NCBI GenBank assembly: GCA_028694405.1
Contig: JAQUTM010000070.1
Location: 1 to 10,441, forward strand
Length of the DNA: 10,441 nucleotides
Source of the DNA: Oscillospiraceae bacterium
Lineage (GTDB): Bacteria; Bacillota; Clostridia; Oscillospirales; Ruminococcaceae
Direction of reading: 5' to 3'
This document shows positions 1 through 6,959 of this stretch, piece by piece; position 1 is the stretch's first letter; every line of letters starts with the position of its first letter. A program made the translations under genes and the position numbers. The notes under the pieces were generated by a model. It did no database searches. It saw only the letters and a list, made by a program, of their open reading frames with translations, and had not been told where the DNA came from.

Positions 1-894
1 CTCTAAAATATCTAAAATATTTCCTATCCAGCGGTCTACCACTTGTACACTTGCGGCGTAGCAGCGGCGCACATTTAATTCTTGCTCATCTGTCATTCCT
101 CCTGTTTGCGCTGCGGCACGTTTTTTTACCCATTCCGGCTTATCCTTTAAATTATCTTTGGGTGCAAGAGGAATATTTGCATTTTTAAAGCAATCGTAAT
201 CCGCTTTTGGAGGATCCCAAGGATTATGCGGCCCTGCAAAGCTTACAAAATAATGCCATGGAACATCATCTTTTACATTTTTAAGCCAGTCGCAGGCTGC
301 TTTGCCGATAAACGCATCTTGAAAATCTTCATCGGGCAATACGCTGTGCTGTGCATAATAGCGCGGTTTTTCCCACATATACGATTTGTAATCCGCATTG
401 ATGGTTTCTAAAAGACCTTTTTCTTCCAGATATTTTTGGTAAGGACCCATTAACCGTTTGCTGCCGTCCTCCTTGTATTTAATCCATGCACAATTCATTT
501 TTCCCTCTGTTTCAAAGAGGTCTGTAAATCCATAGTGATACATTAGGGGCAAATTTCCCTCAGTACCGCAATAATTGTTTGCTTTGTGTAAATCACTTTT
601 GCCGGCAATACCCACGCGATAGCCCGCTGTGCGCAAAGCCTGATAGTATGTTTTTTGTTCTATGGGAAGGCACGCATCGTGCACCGGTACCCCACAGCGG
701 CTAGGGTATTTACCTGTGGCAAGCGAAGCCCGGCTTGGGGTACACAAAGGGCAGCTGCACACTGCTTTTGTAAAAACCATACCCTTATCCATAATTCGTT
801 TTATGTTTGGGGTTGGTATTTCATCGCCCATGCCTTGTAATGTTTTTAAGCGAAACTGGTCTGCCATAATCATTAAAATGTTAGGTTGTTTCAT
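1..894 (-). CDS. Sulfatase, alkaline-phosphatase superfamily (C-terminus beyond window)
   Basis: This reading frame is open from an ATG at 894 to the window edge, giving 298 residues. It begins MKQPNILMIMADQFRLKT, and the ADQ (D12) matches the first metal ligand of type-I sulfatases. The formylglycine signature is CPLCTPSR, with C51 the residue to be oxidised, followed by ATGKYPSR. GKSDLHK (K99, H103) fits the conserved Lys/His site, and FAGPHNPWDPP (H223) is the mid-domain histidine motif. The late SDHG metal motif should lie beyond the edge. By family it hydrolyses sulfate esters from sugars or aryl compounds after Cys-to-formylglycine maturation. There is no signal peptide, so a cytoplasmic location is inferred. 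A GAGGGAG ribosome site at 900-906 supports the start. It follows the ABC permease by 65 bases, across a hairpin, and is probably in the same operon. The exact substrate cannot be read from sequence. Confidence 0.93.
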   Translation of the reverse strand, partial: MKQPNILMIMADQFRLKTLQGMGDEIPTPNIKRIMDKGMVFTKAVCSCPLCTPSRASLATGKYPSRCGVPVHDACLPIEQKTYYQALRTAGYRVGIAGKSDLHKANNYCGTEGNLPLMYHYGFTDLFETEGKMNCAWIKYKEDGSKRLMGPYQKYLEEKGLLETINADYKSYMWEKPRYYAQHSVLPDEDFQDAFIGKAACDWLKNVKDDVPWHYFVSFAGPHNPWDPPKADYDCFKNANIPLAPKDNLKDKPEWVKKRAAAQTGGMTDEQELNVRRCYAASVQVVDRWIGNILDILE

Positions 895-899
895 TCTTT

Positions 900-906
900 C
901 TCCCTC
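900..906 (-). promoter_or_regulatory. Ribosome binding site of the third sulfatase
   Basis: GAGGGAG on the minus strand ends five bases before the ATG at 894. It fixes the start of this edge-truncated gene. No promoter is evident between it and the preceding hairpin. Confidence 0.6.
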
Positions 907-912
907 TATAAA

Positions 913-946
913 CAAGCGGCGACAAAGTTACCCTTGCCGCCGCTTG
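913..946 (-). terminator. Strong stem-loop between permease and third sulfatase
   Basis: The minus strand reads CAAGCGGCGGCAA, loop GGGTAACT, then TTGTCGCCGCTTG. This is a 13-bp stem with nine perfect outer pairs, one G-U wobble and three inner pairs. It is followed by TTTATAG rather than a long run of T, so a partial terminator or an mRNA-stabilising or processing stem is as likely as a full rho-independent terminator. It starts 14 bases after the permease stop codon and ends just before the sulfatase ribosome site, so it could lower expression of the downstream sulfatase. The structure is seen directly; its role is inferred. Confidence 0.6.
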
Positions 947-959
947 CGTATGTTTTTAA

Positions 960-2015
960 TTATGCAGCTACAGCTGCGGCACGCTTAGCGCGAGTTTGTT
1001 TTGCCAGTGCAATACGCGCACGTTTATTTTTAATAAAGGAAATTTTGTCTTCGTTCATGCGGTAAATCATAAATATCAGCCAAATGCTGTATTTTATGCA
1101 GGTTTGCATGTAATCGCTCATGCCCACATTTGTAAATTTGGCAAGGCCCAAAACCAAAAACTGTACGCTTAAAGAACCTGCCAAAATACCGATAACCGGA
1201 CTGGATTTTTTTGCCAGCCAAACACCAACAGCCATGGGGAACATATTTGCAAATACCGTGGAGTTGGAGCTCATGCCCAGTACAGGTACTAAGCTGCTCT
1301 TATAGGCTGTATCAAATACACCTGCTATGGCTACCAAAGCACCCGCTGCTATGTAACACATTACAGCATTTTTGTATATGTTGATGCCCGCATCATTGGC
1401 AAGCTTTTGGTTGCCTTGTATGGCACGGCGATTGTATCCAAAGGTGCTGTATTGGAAAAGATATGTCATCACAGCCATAATAAGCAGGGTAACAAGTACG
1501 ATAAATGCTTGGTTGGATAAAATTTTTACACCTGGCTTACCAAAAAGGTTTAGGCCCTGCTGGTCATATACGCTAAAGGAAATACACTCATATATCAAGG
1601 ATAACCCAAGACCCAAAACCATAGGTAAAATGCGTAGTTTTACAAATAAAAAACCTGCAAAGCCACCGGCTATCATACCCATCAGCATACTAAACACCAG
1701 CACACCAACTCCGCCTAAATTCATAGAAAGCGCAATATTGCCGCCAATGATACATGCCAAATACATTTGTGAACCCGTGGAAGTATCCATGCGCCCTACA
1801 GGTAAGTTGCAGTTAAGGCCCAACGCAAAACAGAACGAAGATACCAGGTTTCGCATGAGGGTAGTCCAGTCCACTGTAGAGTTCATGGTGTGAACACCGC
1901 AAATCATATAATTTAACAGCTCCATCGCCAGCCATACGATAAACGGTACCGCAACAGTAAACAGCGCATGCATAAGCAGAACGTGCTTTTTCTTAAATTC
2001 CTGCCCTTTGCTCAT
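960..2015 (-). CDS. ABC sugar transporter permease, RbsC/branched-chain type (BPD_transp_2)
   Basis: This gene encodes a 351-residue, strongly hydrophobic membrane protein with about eight to ten predicted helices. Examples are HALFTVAVPFIVWLAMELL near the N-terminus, and VLVFSMLMGMIAGGFAGFLFV and AFIVLVTLLIMAVMTYLF in the middle. The segment GRMDTSTGSQMYLACIIGGNIAL corresponds to the GGIDLSVGS-like region of ribose-type permeases. The cytoplasmic segment RAIQGNQKLANDAGINIYKN matches the coupling loop that contacts the ATPase. The tail (KNKRARIALAKQTRAKRAAAVAA) is basic and alanine-rich. The role by family is the membrane channel for sugar or sugar-derivative import. The start at 2015 was chosen because AAGGAG at 2025-2030 sits nine bases upstream; an upstream GTG at 2054 lacks such a site. 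It follows the binding-protein fragment by 49 bases. No cognate ATPase is in the window. Substrate unknown. Confidence 0.85.
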   Translation of the reverse strand: MSKGQEFKKKHVLLMHALFTVAVPFIVWLAMELLNYMICGVHTMNSTVDWTTLMRNLVSSFCFALGLNCNLPVGRMDTSTGSQMYLACIIGGNIALSMNLGGVGVLVFSMLMGMIAGGFAGFLFVKLRILPMVLGLGLSLIYECISFSVYDQQGLNLFGKPGVKILSNQAFIVLVTLLIMAVMTYLFQYSTFGYNRRAIQGNQKLANDAGINIYKNAVMCYIAAGALVAIAGVFDTAYKSSLVPVLGMSSNSTVFANMFPMAVGVWLAKKSSPVIGILAGSLSVQFLVLGLAKFTNVGMSDYMQTCIKYSIWLIFMIYRMNEDKISFIKNKRARIALAKQTRAKRAAAVAA

Positions 2016-2024
2016 TTGTTTTTT

Positions 2025-2030
2025 CTCCTT
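2025..2030 (-). promoter_or_regulatory. Ribosome binding site deciding the permease start
   Basis: The minus strand reads AAGGAG, nine bases before the ATG at 2015. This favours MSKGQEF as the true N-terminus over the in-frame GTG at 2054, which would add 13 charged residues containing this same ribosome site. Confidence 0.7.
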
Positions 2031-2041
2031 TTCTTTTGAAC

Positions 2042-2063
2042 CGACCACCCTCACAAGTGATCA
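2042..2063 (-). other. Weak inverted repeat in the binding-protein/permease gap
   Basis: Immediately after the binding-protein stop codon the minus strand reads TGATCAC, loop TTGTGAGG, then GTGGTCG. This can form seven pairs, two of them G-U. Gaps between binding-protein and permease genes often hold hairpins that let the binding protein be made in excess, but this one is weak and has no T-run, so that role is speculative. Confidence 0.3.
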
Positions 2064-2064
2064 T

Positions 2065-2646
2065 TTATTTTTGCTCAGCCATTAAAAGTGCAATACTTTC
2101 GTAGCTCAAAGACTCCATAAAGGAATTGATGTCGTTTGCGGTTAAATTTGGGTTGTAAACAGAAAGCATAGAATTTACTACTTCTTTGCCGGCAATCCAG
2201 TTCTCTGCATCGCGGTCGTCCCAACCTTCCATGTCAACCAACTGCTCAGGGCTGGTAACACCGATAAAGTTAAAGTTAAAATAAATGGGTTTACCGTTAT
2301 CACGGCAAGCGGTGTCCATGTTGCCGGTTAAAGCGTTGTAAGTAACTGCAAACAGACAAGCTGTCAATGCCGATACGGATTTTACTGTAATTAGGTCTAC
2401 ACTGGAGTTTCCTTGGGGGTCTTGGGTATTAAAAGCAGTGGTAAGTGTAGTGCCAAGTGCGCCTACGCTGGCAACCTTAATATCAATACCAAAGCTCTGC
2501 TCTACTTCGTTTACAATGTTTGCAGATTGGTTGTAAGTTTGACCGGAGCTGGTGAAAATGCCGTATTTACCGGTTTGCAGCAAAGAGGAAACACCGGGAA
2601 GCCAAGTTTCTTTATTGGGAGAACCGGGGTACAAAGTAATCAACAA
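2065..2646 (-). pseudogene. C-terminal fragment of an ABC transporter sugar-binding protein (N-terminus missing)
   Basis: This open frame of 193 codons starts only at a TTG at 2646 with no proper ribosome site; a TAA lies in frame just upstream. It has no signal peptide or lipobox, although binding proteins of this class are exported and usually over 300 residues long. The content (PGSPNKETWLPGVSSLLQTGKYGIF, then alternating helices and strands, then FNFNFIGVTSPEQL and a helical end SYESIALLMAEQK) fits the C-terminal half of a periplasmic-binding-protein-like sugar receptor. Its position directly before an RbsC-type permease supports that. The fragment is in a different frame from the preceding sulfatase and abuts its last codons, so its first half was removed at the junction near 2645. 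If the join is real, the receptor is non-functional; if it is an assembly artefact, the complete gene exists elsewhere. Exact family not identified. Confidence 0.65.
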
Positions 2647-2655
2647 GCCTTAGCC
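2640..2655. other. Probable deletion or assembly junction
   Basis: Reading on the minus strand, sulfatase homology runs to YWPKMMAQAKA and then ends Cys-stop at 2640. From about 2645, in another frame, the sequence is the interior of a sugar-binding protein. Sulfatase C-terminal sequence, an intergenic region, the receptor signal peptide and N-terminal lobe, and possibly an ABC ATPase gene are all absent. No insertion sequence or obvious long repeat is seen at the join. Confidence 0.6.
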
Positions 2656-3893
2656 TGTGCCATCATTTTGGGCCAATACACAATCGCCTTTGGGGCACCC
2701 TGGGGGCCTGCTTGATGATACTCATCACAGTGCGTCTCTCCCGGCTGTCGTCCCCCTTCGCAAAATACATATTCGCGAACATCTGCCGCACGGTTTTTCA
2801 AAACAGGTCGCAAGCTGCGCCCAAAATGGGTATAGCTTGGCGTTACGTCTGCAAAATCCATCGCAGTGGCAAAAAAGTCTACCAGCTCTACCAAACTGTC
2901 ACTGACGCCTGCATCCATATCCGTTCCCTTTGGCGGTTTTATCAGCAACGGCACTCTGGTAAGACAATCCTCAAAACTATTTTGGCATTTTTCTATCAAA
3001 TCATAATCGCCTGCAAAATCGCCGTGGTCACTTAGGACAAAAATAGCACAGTCATCATAAATCCCAGCCTGTTTTAATGCATCTGTCAAGCGCTTAAACT
3101 GTGCGTCTACCTTCATACACATACCTTGGTATACGGCACGCAGTTCGTTCCAGTCCTCCTCCGTATAGGCTTGCATATTTGCATAGCTGCGAATTTCATC
3201 TAAAATTTTTGCTTTATCGGCACAGTCCTGCGCGCGTATCCGTTTGGGCAGTTTTGTCCTGTCAATAGCCGAAAAGTAGGGTTCTTCCACGCGGTAAGGC
3301 GTATGGGGATAAATAAGGCCCAAAAACATACATAGCGGCTGGTCTGCAGGTCTGTCCAAAATACGCTGAATTGCCGCGTCTACTACTTCGTCATCTCCAT
3401 TGTAATTGATGCCGTTTTCATCAACCTGCAGTTTGCCCTCAAAATGAGAGTAATAATTTTTTTCTCCTATTTTACCCCGCAAATTTGGATTTTGGAGCCC
3501 GGGCCCCTGCTTTTTTTGTCCCCCGTAGTAAATTTCTGTAGCGTGGCTCTCTGTCCAACCGGAAATTTGCCCTGCGGTAAGATCGTTGCGGTCATTCATC
3601 CACACATAATAGCCTGCCTCTTTCAGCTCTTTAAAAAGTGTGCTTTCACCGGGACGTAATAAATAGCTCATAGTGCGATGTCCGTGGGTATGCGGATAAA
3701 GCCCCGTAAAAAAGCTGCACCTGCTGGGCACGCACACCGGGTTTTGACAGTAAGCGTTGCGAAACGACACCGCCTCGGTAGCCGCAAAGCTGTCTAAATT
3801 AGGTGTTACTGCGGCGGCATTGCCCAGATGGCCCAGGGTATCGGCGCGCATTTCGTCGGGGTTAAATATAATAATATGAGGACGCTTGTTCAT
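2640..3893 (-). CDS. Sulfatase, C-terminally truncated
   Basis: This is a type-I sulfatase of 417 residues, short of the roughly 480-500 usual for relatives. NPDEMRADTLG carries the N-terminal metal Asp (D13). CQNPVCVPSRCSFFTGLYPH holds the maturation cysteine C54 in C-V-P-S-R. YPHTPY (H197) and VLSDHGDFAGD (D289, H290) are the central histidine and late metal ligands. The catalytic core therefore looks complete. What is missing is the C-terminal subdomain, where relatives continue past KMMAQA to the stretch that closes with an ELYDL-like strand; here it ends AKAC. At the site that is GKWH in many sulfatases it reads MNDRNDL, with Arg in place of Lys. There is no signal peptide, so it is probably cytoplasmic. 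It starts 23 bases after the preceding sulfatase with AGGAG just upstream, so the two are co-transcribed. Activity of the truncated form is doubtful. Confidence 0.88.
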   Translation of the reverse strand: MNKRPHIIIFNPDEMRADTLGHLGNAAAVTPNLDSFAATEAVSFRNAYCQNPVCVPSRCSFFTGLYPHTHGHRTMSYLLRPGESTLFKELKEAGYYVWMNDRNDLTAGQISGWTESHATEIYYGGQKKQGPGLQNPNLRGKIGEKNYYSHFEGKLQVDENGINYNGDDEVVDAAIQRILDRPADQPLCMFLGLIYPHTPYRVEEPYFSAIDRTKLPKRIRAQDCADKAKILDEIRSYANMQAYTEEDWNELRAVYQGMCMKVDAQFKRLTDALKQAGIYDDCAIFVLSDHGDFAGDYDLIEKCQNSFEDCLTRVPLLIKPPKGTDMDAGVSDSLVELVDFFATAMDFADVTPSYTHFGRSLRPVLKNRAADVREYVFCEGGRQPGETHCDEYHQAGPQGAPKAIVYWPKMMAQAKAC

Positions 3894-3916
3894 AATATCA
3901 CTCCTATTGTGTGCGG

Positions 3917-5425
3917 CTAATTTAATTCATGGGGGTGGCGGCTACGCAGTTTTTGGGCACAGTCCTCACGGCCTGTCTGCTCCAAACGCTGACAGTAATC
4001 TTTTAAGTAACCGCGGCAATGAAATGGTCCGCCCTCGGCAATTACACGCCACAAGGGGTCTTCGCAGGAGTGGTAAATGTTACTGCGCATATTTTCGGCT
4101 ACCCAGCGCTCCAACATCCATGCCCCTCTCCAGCAAAGCTCCGGTTTTTCCTTTGCCATGTTATGTAATTCGTGCGGGTCATCTTTTACATTAAACAATT
4201 CTTCTTCTTCAATTAAATGATAACCATCATGATAGGTACGAATATAAATCCAGTCCTCAAATCGTACGCTTCGCTGGCATACATGTGCACATTGGCTTAC
4301 TACAAGGTAGTCTCTGCCGCCGTCCTGCCCTTGACGCACACAGTCCGCATAGCTAAGGCCGTCGTAAACAACGGGATTGGTTTTACCAACAACAGGATTA
4401 CAGGTAAATTCGGGCACACCGCCTAAAAGGTCCACTAAGGTAGGTAGTAAGTCCACATTATAGTGCAGTCCGCGAGACACTTTTCCTTTTGCACCCCCTG
4501 GCCATTTTATAATCATAGGTATATGTGTAGTAATGTAATCTGCCTCTCCATGCTCACAGTAGCTGCCCAGCTCTCCCAAATCTTCGCCGTGGTCAGAGCT
4601 TATAATAATTGCCGTATCCTCATAAATACCCTGCTGCTTCAACTTTTCAAATACCTGTCCAAGCTGTTTATCCGCGTACCAAATTCCGGTGTCGTATTCA
4701 TCTATCATTGCCTTAAAATCATCTGTGTTTTTTATCTCGGTCATTTGGCGCGGTGTGGCGGCATTTGGTACGTTATTGTACCCTGTCACCTCACATGCGC
4801 TGTGTGCGCCCGGCTTGCACATACGGTGCTCATCTATCATTTCCTGCGTAGCCCATGCGTCCGGCAACGGCTGGTCTGCAAAAGGCTTGCCATAATCGGT
4901 GGGGGTACGGTACGGAATATGCGGGTCCCACACATGCAGATGCAAAAACCAATCCTGTGTATCTTTTTTGCGTTCTAACCAGTCCAGTGCAATGGGAATT
5001 ACCTCATGTGCAGGTTCCAGCCCACGCTTGCCCACATTGTAGCACTCATCAAAGCCGCCATTAAACCACCACGCGGCATGACGGTCAGGAAAACTGCTGA
5101 TTGTGGCTGTTTTCATATTGGCACGGCGCATTACCGCCGCCAAATTATATCTGCCGTTAAAATCTGCCATTCCACGCTCAGAACCCTCCCAACGCATCTC
5201 TGCATTTATACCACCGTGGCCTACACAGCCTGTATGAATACCAAACCGTCCCGTCATCAAAGCAGCGCGGCTTGGCAAACACGGTGCATCGGAGCAATAA
5301 TAGTCGTCAAAACGTACAGCGTCCTTGGCAACGGCGTCAATATTGGGGCTTGTGTTACGGGTATATCCGTAGCACCCTAAATGATCCGGGCGCAGAGTAT
5401 CTATATCAACATATAAAATTTTCAT
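3917..5425 (-). CDS. Sulfatase, complete, probably cytoplasmic
   Basis: This is a full-length type-I sulfatase of 502 residues. MKILYVDIDTLRPDHLGCYGY gives metal ligands D7 and D9. CSDAPCLPSRAALMTGRFG holds C49 in the C-L-P-S-R maturation motif. DPHIPY (167-172) is the mid-domain histidine motif, and SSDHGEDLGELGSYCEHG (D278, H279) is the late metal-binding loop. EEEELFNVKDDPHELHNMA is the typical C-terminal strand. The Lys/His site is replaced by FPDRHAAWWFNGGFDE (R115, H116), a variant suggesting its own substrate specificity. The protein begins directly with the first beta strand and has no signal peptide, so intracellular action on imported sulfated oligosaccharides is inferred. The ribosome site AAGGAG at 5433-5438 fixes the start. 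It lies 35 bases after the GH43 gene and 23 before the next sulfatase, consistent with one operon. Heparan, chondroitin, mucin or algal substrates cannot be told apart here. Confidence 0.95.
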   Translation of the reverse strand: MKILYVDIDTLRPDHLGCYGYTRNTSPNIDAVAKDAVRFDDYYCSDAPCLPSRAALMTGRFGIHTGCVGHGGINAEMRWEGSERGMADFNGRYNLAAVMRRANMKTATISSFPDRHAAWWFNGGFDECYNVGKRGLEPAHEVIPIALDWLERKKDTQDWFLHLHVWDPHIPYRTPTDYGKPFADQPLPDAWATQEMIDEHRMCKPGAHSACEVTGYNNVPNAATPRQMTEIKNTDDFKAMIDEYDTGIWYADKQLGQVFEKLKQQGIYEDTAIIISSDHGEDLGELGSYCEHGEADYITTHIPMIIKWPGGAKGKVSRGLHYNVDLLPTLVDLLGGVPEFTCNPVVGKTNPVVYDGLSYADCVRQGQDGGRDYLVVSQCAHVCQRSVRFEDWIYIRTYHDGYHLIEEEELFNVKDDPHELHNMAKEKPELCWRGAWMLERWVAENMRSNIYHSCEDPLWRVIAEGGPFHCRGYLKDYCQRLEQTGREDCAQKLRSRHPHELN

Positions 5426-5432
5426 GGTTTTT

Positions 5433-5438
5433 CTCCTT
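5433..5438 (-). promoter_or_regulatory. Ribosome binding site of the complete sulfatase
   Basis: AAGGAG lies seven bases before the ATG at 5425. A small A/T-rich hairpin (TGCTT, AAA, AAGCA at 5443-5455) precedes it in the 35-base gap after the GH43 gene. This is too weak to be called a terminator. Confidence 0.65.
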
Positions 5439-5460
5439 TTACTGCTTTTTAAGCATATTT

Positions 5461-6888
5461 TTATTTTTCATTTGCTGTAAAGGTAAAATTTAAAAAGTCA
5501 AAGCTTCCCTCTCCCGCAAAAGAAAAATATAAGCTGTATGTATCGTTTAGCACACAGGGCAGGGTGTAGGTTTCCCAGCTTTGGCTATGCAGCGTGATTG
5601 TACACGAGCCTGCCGCTTGTGCTTTGCAGGCATCGGTATAAACTGTCAAAACGCCCGTTGCCTGTCCGCGCAGTTTAACATAAATTGCATTAACTTCCTG
5701 TGCACAAAAATAGCGATAGCCCGCAACACATCCATCTGTCATATTGCAAATAAACTGCTCCTTTTCACCCTGTTGATTTGCAGCTTCATAAATATAAGGT
5801 ATCTGAGCTAAAGAAACATTTCTAAAATCCCACAGCACTTCGGGTTTTGCTCCTGTAAGATGACACGCAATAGCGGCTGAAAATTGTCCTTTAGCCAAAA
5901 GCGGACCACCGTTTAACCCGCAAGAGGTAATGGGTACTTGCAAAATCTTTCCATCAGGCAAAATTTTAACCTGCTCTGCACAGCCCTGCCGCGAAAACGA
6001 GTTTCCGTGGGTATGGCGGTGATAAAAAATATAGGTATTGTTTTTCACCTGTATCAATCCGCCATGGTTGTTGCCGGGTATGTAGGCCGGTACTGTGCGT
6101 CCTTCTGTGCCCACATCTGCGTTATCTACAATTACGCCGCCGTAAGCAAAGCCTTTGTTTGGGTAACGGCTGACAGCGTAGCAAAGCTCGCGGCACCACT
6201 GGCTGGAGTACACAAGATAATACAAGTTGTTAATTTTACGCATTGATGGCGCCTCAAAATAGGCATGACCTTCAAAAGAGGTTCCCACTGCCAGCTTGTG
6301 CCAAGGCACACACATTTGCGGCTTGGTTTTTGCCGTCAGCATATTTTTTTCCAGCTGTACCACCATGGCACCCGGGCTGATTTCTGTGTTAAATTTTTCA
6401 GCCAGCATCTCAGAGGAAAAGCCGTAATACAAGTACACGCTGCCATCATCGTCAACCAATACCGAGGGGTCGTAAGGCATATACTCGGACAAAACCGTTC
6501 CATCTGTATAATGCACATGTCCGTAAAAGGAAAACGGGCCAGCCGGACTGTCGCTTACCGCAACACCAAATTCTCTCACCATGCGCAAACAGTAGTATAA
6601 ATAATATCTGCCGTCCGGCCCCTGTACTACGTCCGGCGCAAACAGCTCTAACTCACCATTGGGATTAGAGGGGTCTTGCTTTTTGCGGTAAATAATGCCC
6701 TCATAACGCCAATCGGATAAATCCTCCTGCGGTGCCGACCAAGCCACATAGTCCTCTAAACAAAAAAAATTTCCGCCGGCGGTATCATGTGACCCATAGA
6801 TGTAAAGCCGGTCTTTAAAAAGGCGCGGCTCTCCATCGGGTACATACTCGTCCAGCGGAAGATAGGGGTTTACTGCACTATTTTTCAT
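5461..6888 (-). CDS. Family 43 glycoside hydrolase with C-terminal beta-sandwich
   Basis: This 475-residue protein opens NPYLPLDEYVPDGEPRLF, typical of five-bladed beta-propeller GH43 enzymes. The three catalytic acids can be placed as D18 (general base, in VPDGEP), D140 (in MPYDPSVLVDDDG) and E212 (general acid, in HAYFEAPSMRK). Repeated YYLYY/YLVYS blade strands support the fold. From about residue 370 (VLWDFRNVSL onward) there is a separate beta-rich region resembling a CBM6-like sugar-binding module. GH43 enzymes are inverting hydrolases acting mainly on arabinosides, xylosides or beta-1,3-galactans; the substrate here is open. There is no signal peptide, so it is probably cytoplasmic. 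The start at 6888 was chosen from AAGGAG at 6898-6903. An in-frame start at 6975 would overlap the upstream gene and add a cysteine- and lysine-rich leader with no family match. Its partners are sulfatases, suggesting a sulfated pentose- or galactose-containing glycan. Confidence 0.93.
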   Translation of the reverse strand: MKNSAVNPYLPLDEYVPDGEPRLFKDRLYIYGSHDTAGGNFFCLEDYVAWSAPQEDLSDWRYEGIIYRKKQDPSNPNGELELFAPDVVQGPDGRYYLYYCLRMVREFGVAVSDSPAGPFSFYGHVHYTDGTVLSEYMPYDPSVLVDDDGSVYLYYGFSSEMLAEKFNTEISPGAMVVQLEKNMLTAKTKPQMCVPWHKLAVGTSFEGHAYFEAPSMRKINNLYYLVYSSQWCRELCYAVSRYPNKGFAYGGVIVDNADVGTEGRTVPAYIPGNNHGGLIQVKNNTYIFYHRHTHGNSFSRQGCAEQVKILPDGKILQVPITSCGLNGGPLLAKGQFSAAIACHLTGAKPEVLWDFRNVSLAQIPYIYEAANQQGEKEQFICNMTDGCVAGYRYFCAQEVNAIYVKLRGQATGVLTVYTDACKAQAAGSCTITLHSQSWETYTLPCVLNDTYSLYFSFAGEGSFDFLNFTFTANEK

Positions 6889-6897
6889 TTTTGTTTG

Positions 6898-6903
6898 CTC
6901 CTT
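6898..6903 (-). promoter_or_regulatory. Ribosome binding site deciding the GH43 start
   Basis: AAGGAG lies nine bases before the ATG at 6888. This fixes MKNSAVNPYLPL as the N-terminus and leaves a 71-base gap after the binding-protein gene. No clear terminator or promoter is visible in the gap. Confidence 0.75.
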
Positions 6904-6959
6904 TTTTCTTGAGGCAGATTTTGCACAACTGCCGTCAGAAAATTCTGCGAAGCAACCTG

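Noticed and set aside
1372..1893. Plus-strand open frame of 173 codons
   Set aside because: It lies wholly antisense to the permease, its residues are the complement of a hydrophobic membrane protein, and no family match or ribosome site was seen.
2016..2054. Longer permease start (GTG at 2054)
   Set aside because: The extra 13 residues are charged and contain the ribosome site used by the ATG at 2015.
2065..3893. A sulfatase-receptor fusion protein
   Set aside because: The two frames differ and each has a stop at the junction (TGA ending the sulfatase at 2640, TAA just upstream of 2646 in the receptor frame). A fusion would need a frameshift, and the pairing makes no functional sense.
4463..4978. 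Plus-strand open frame of 171 codons
   Set aside because: It is antisense to the complete sulfatase, whose motifs are all intact on the other strand. The composition (many Cys, Arg, His) is typical of a shadow frame.
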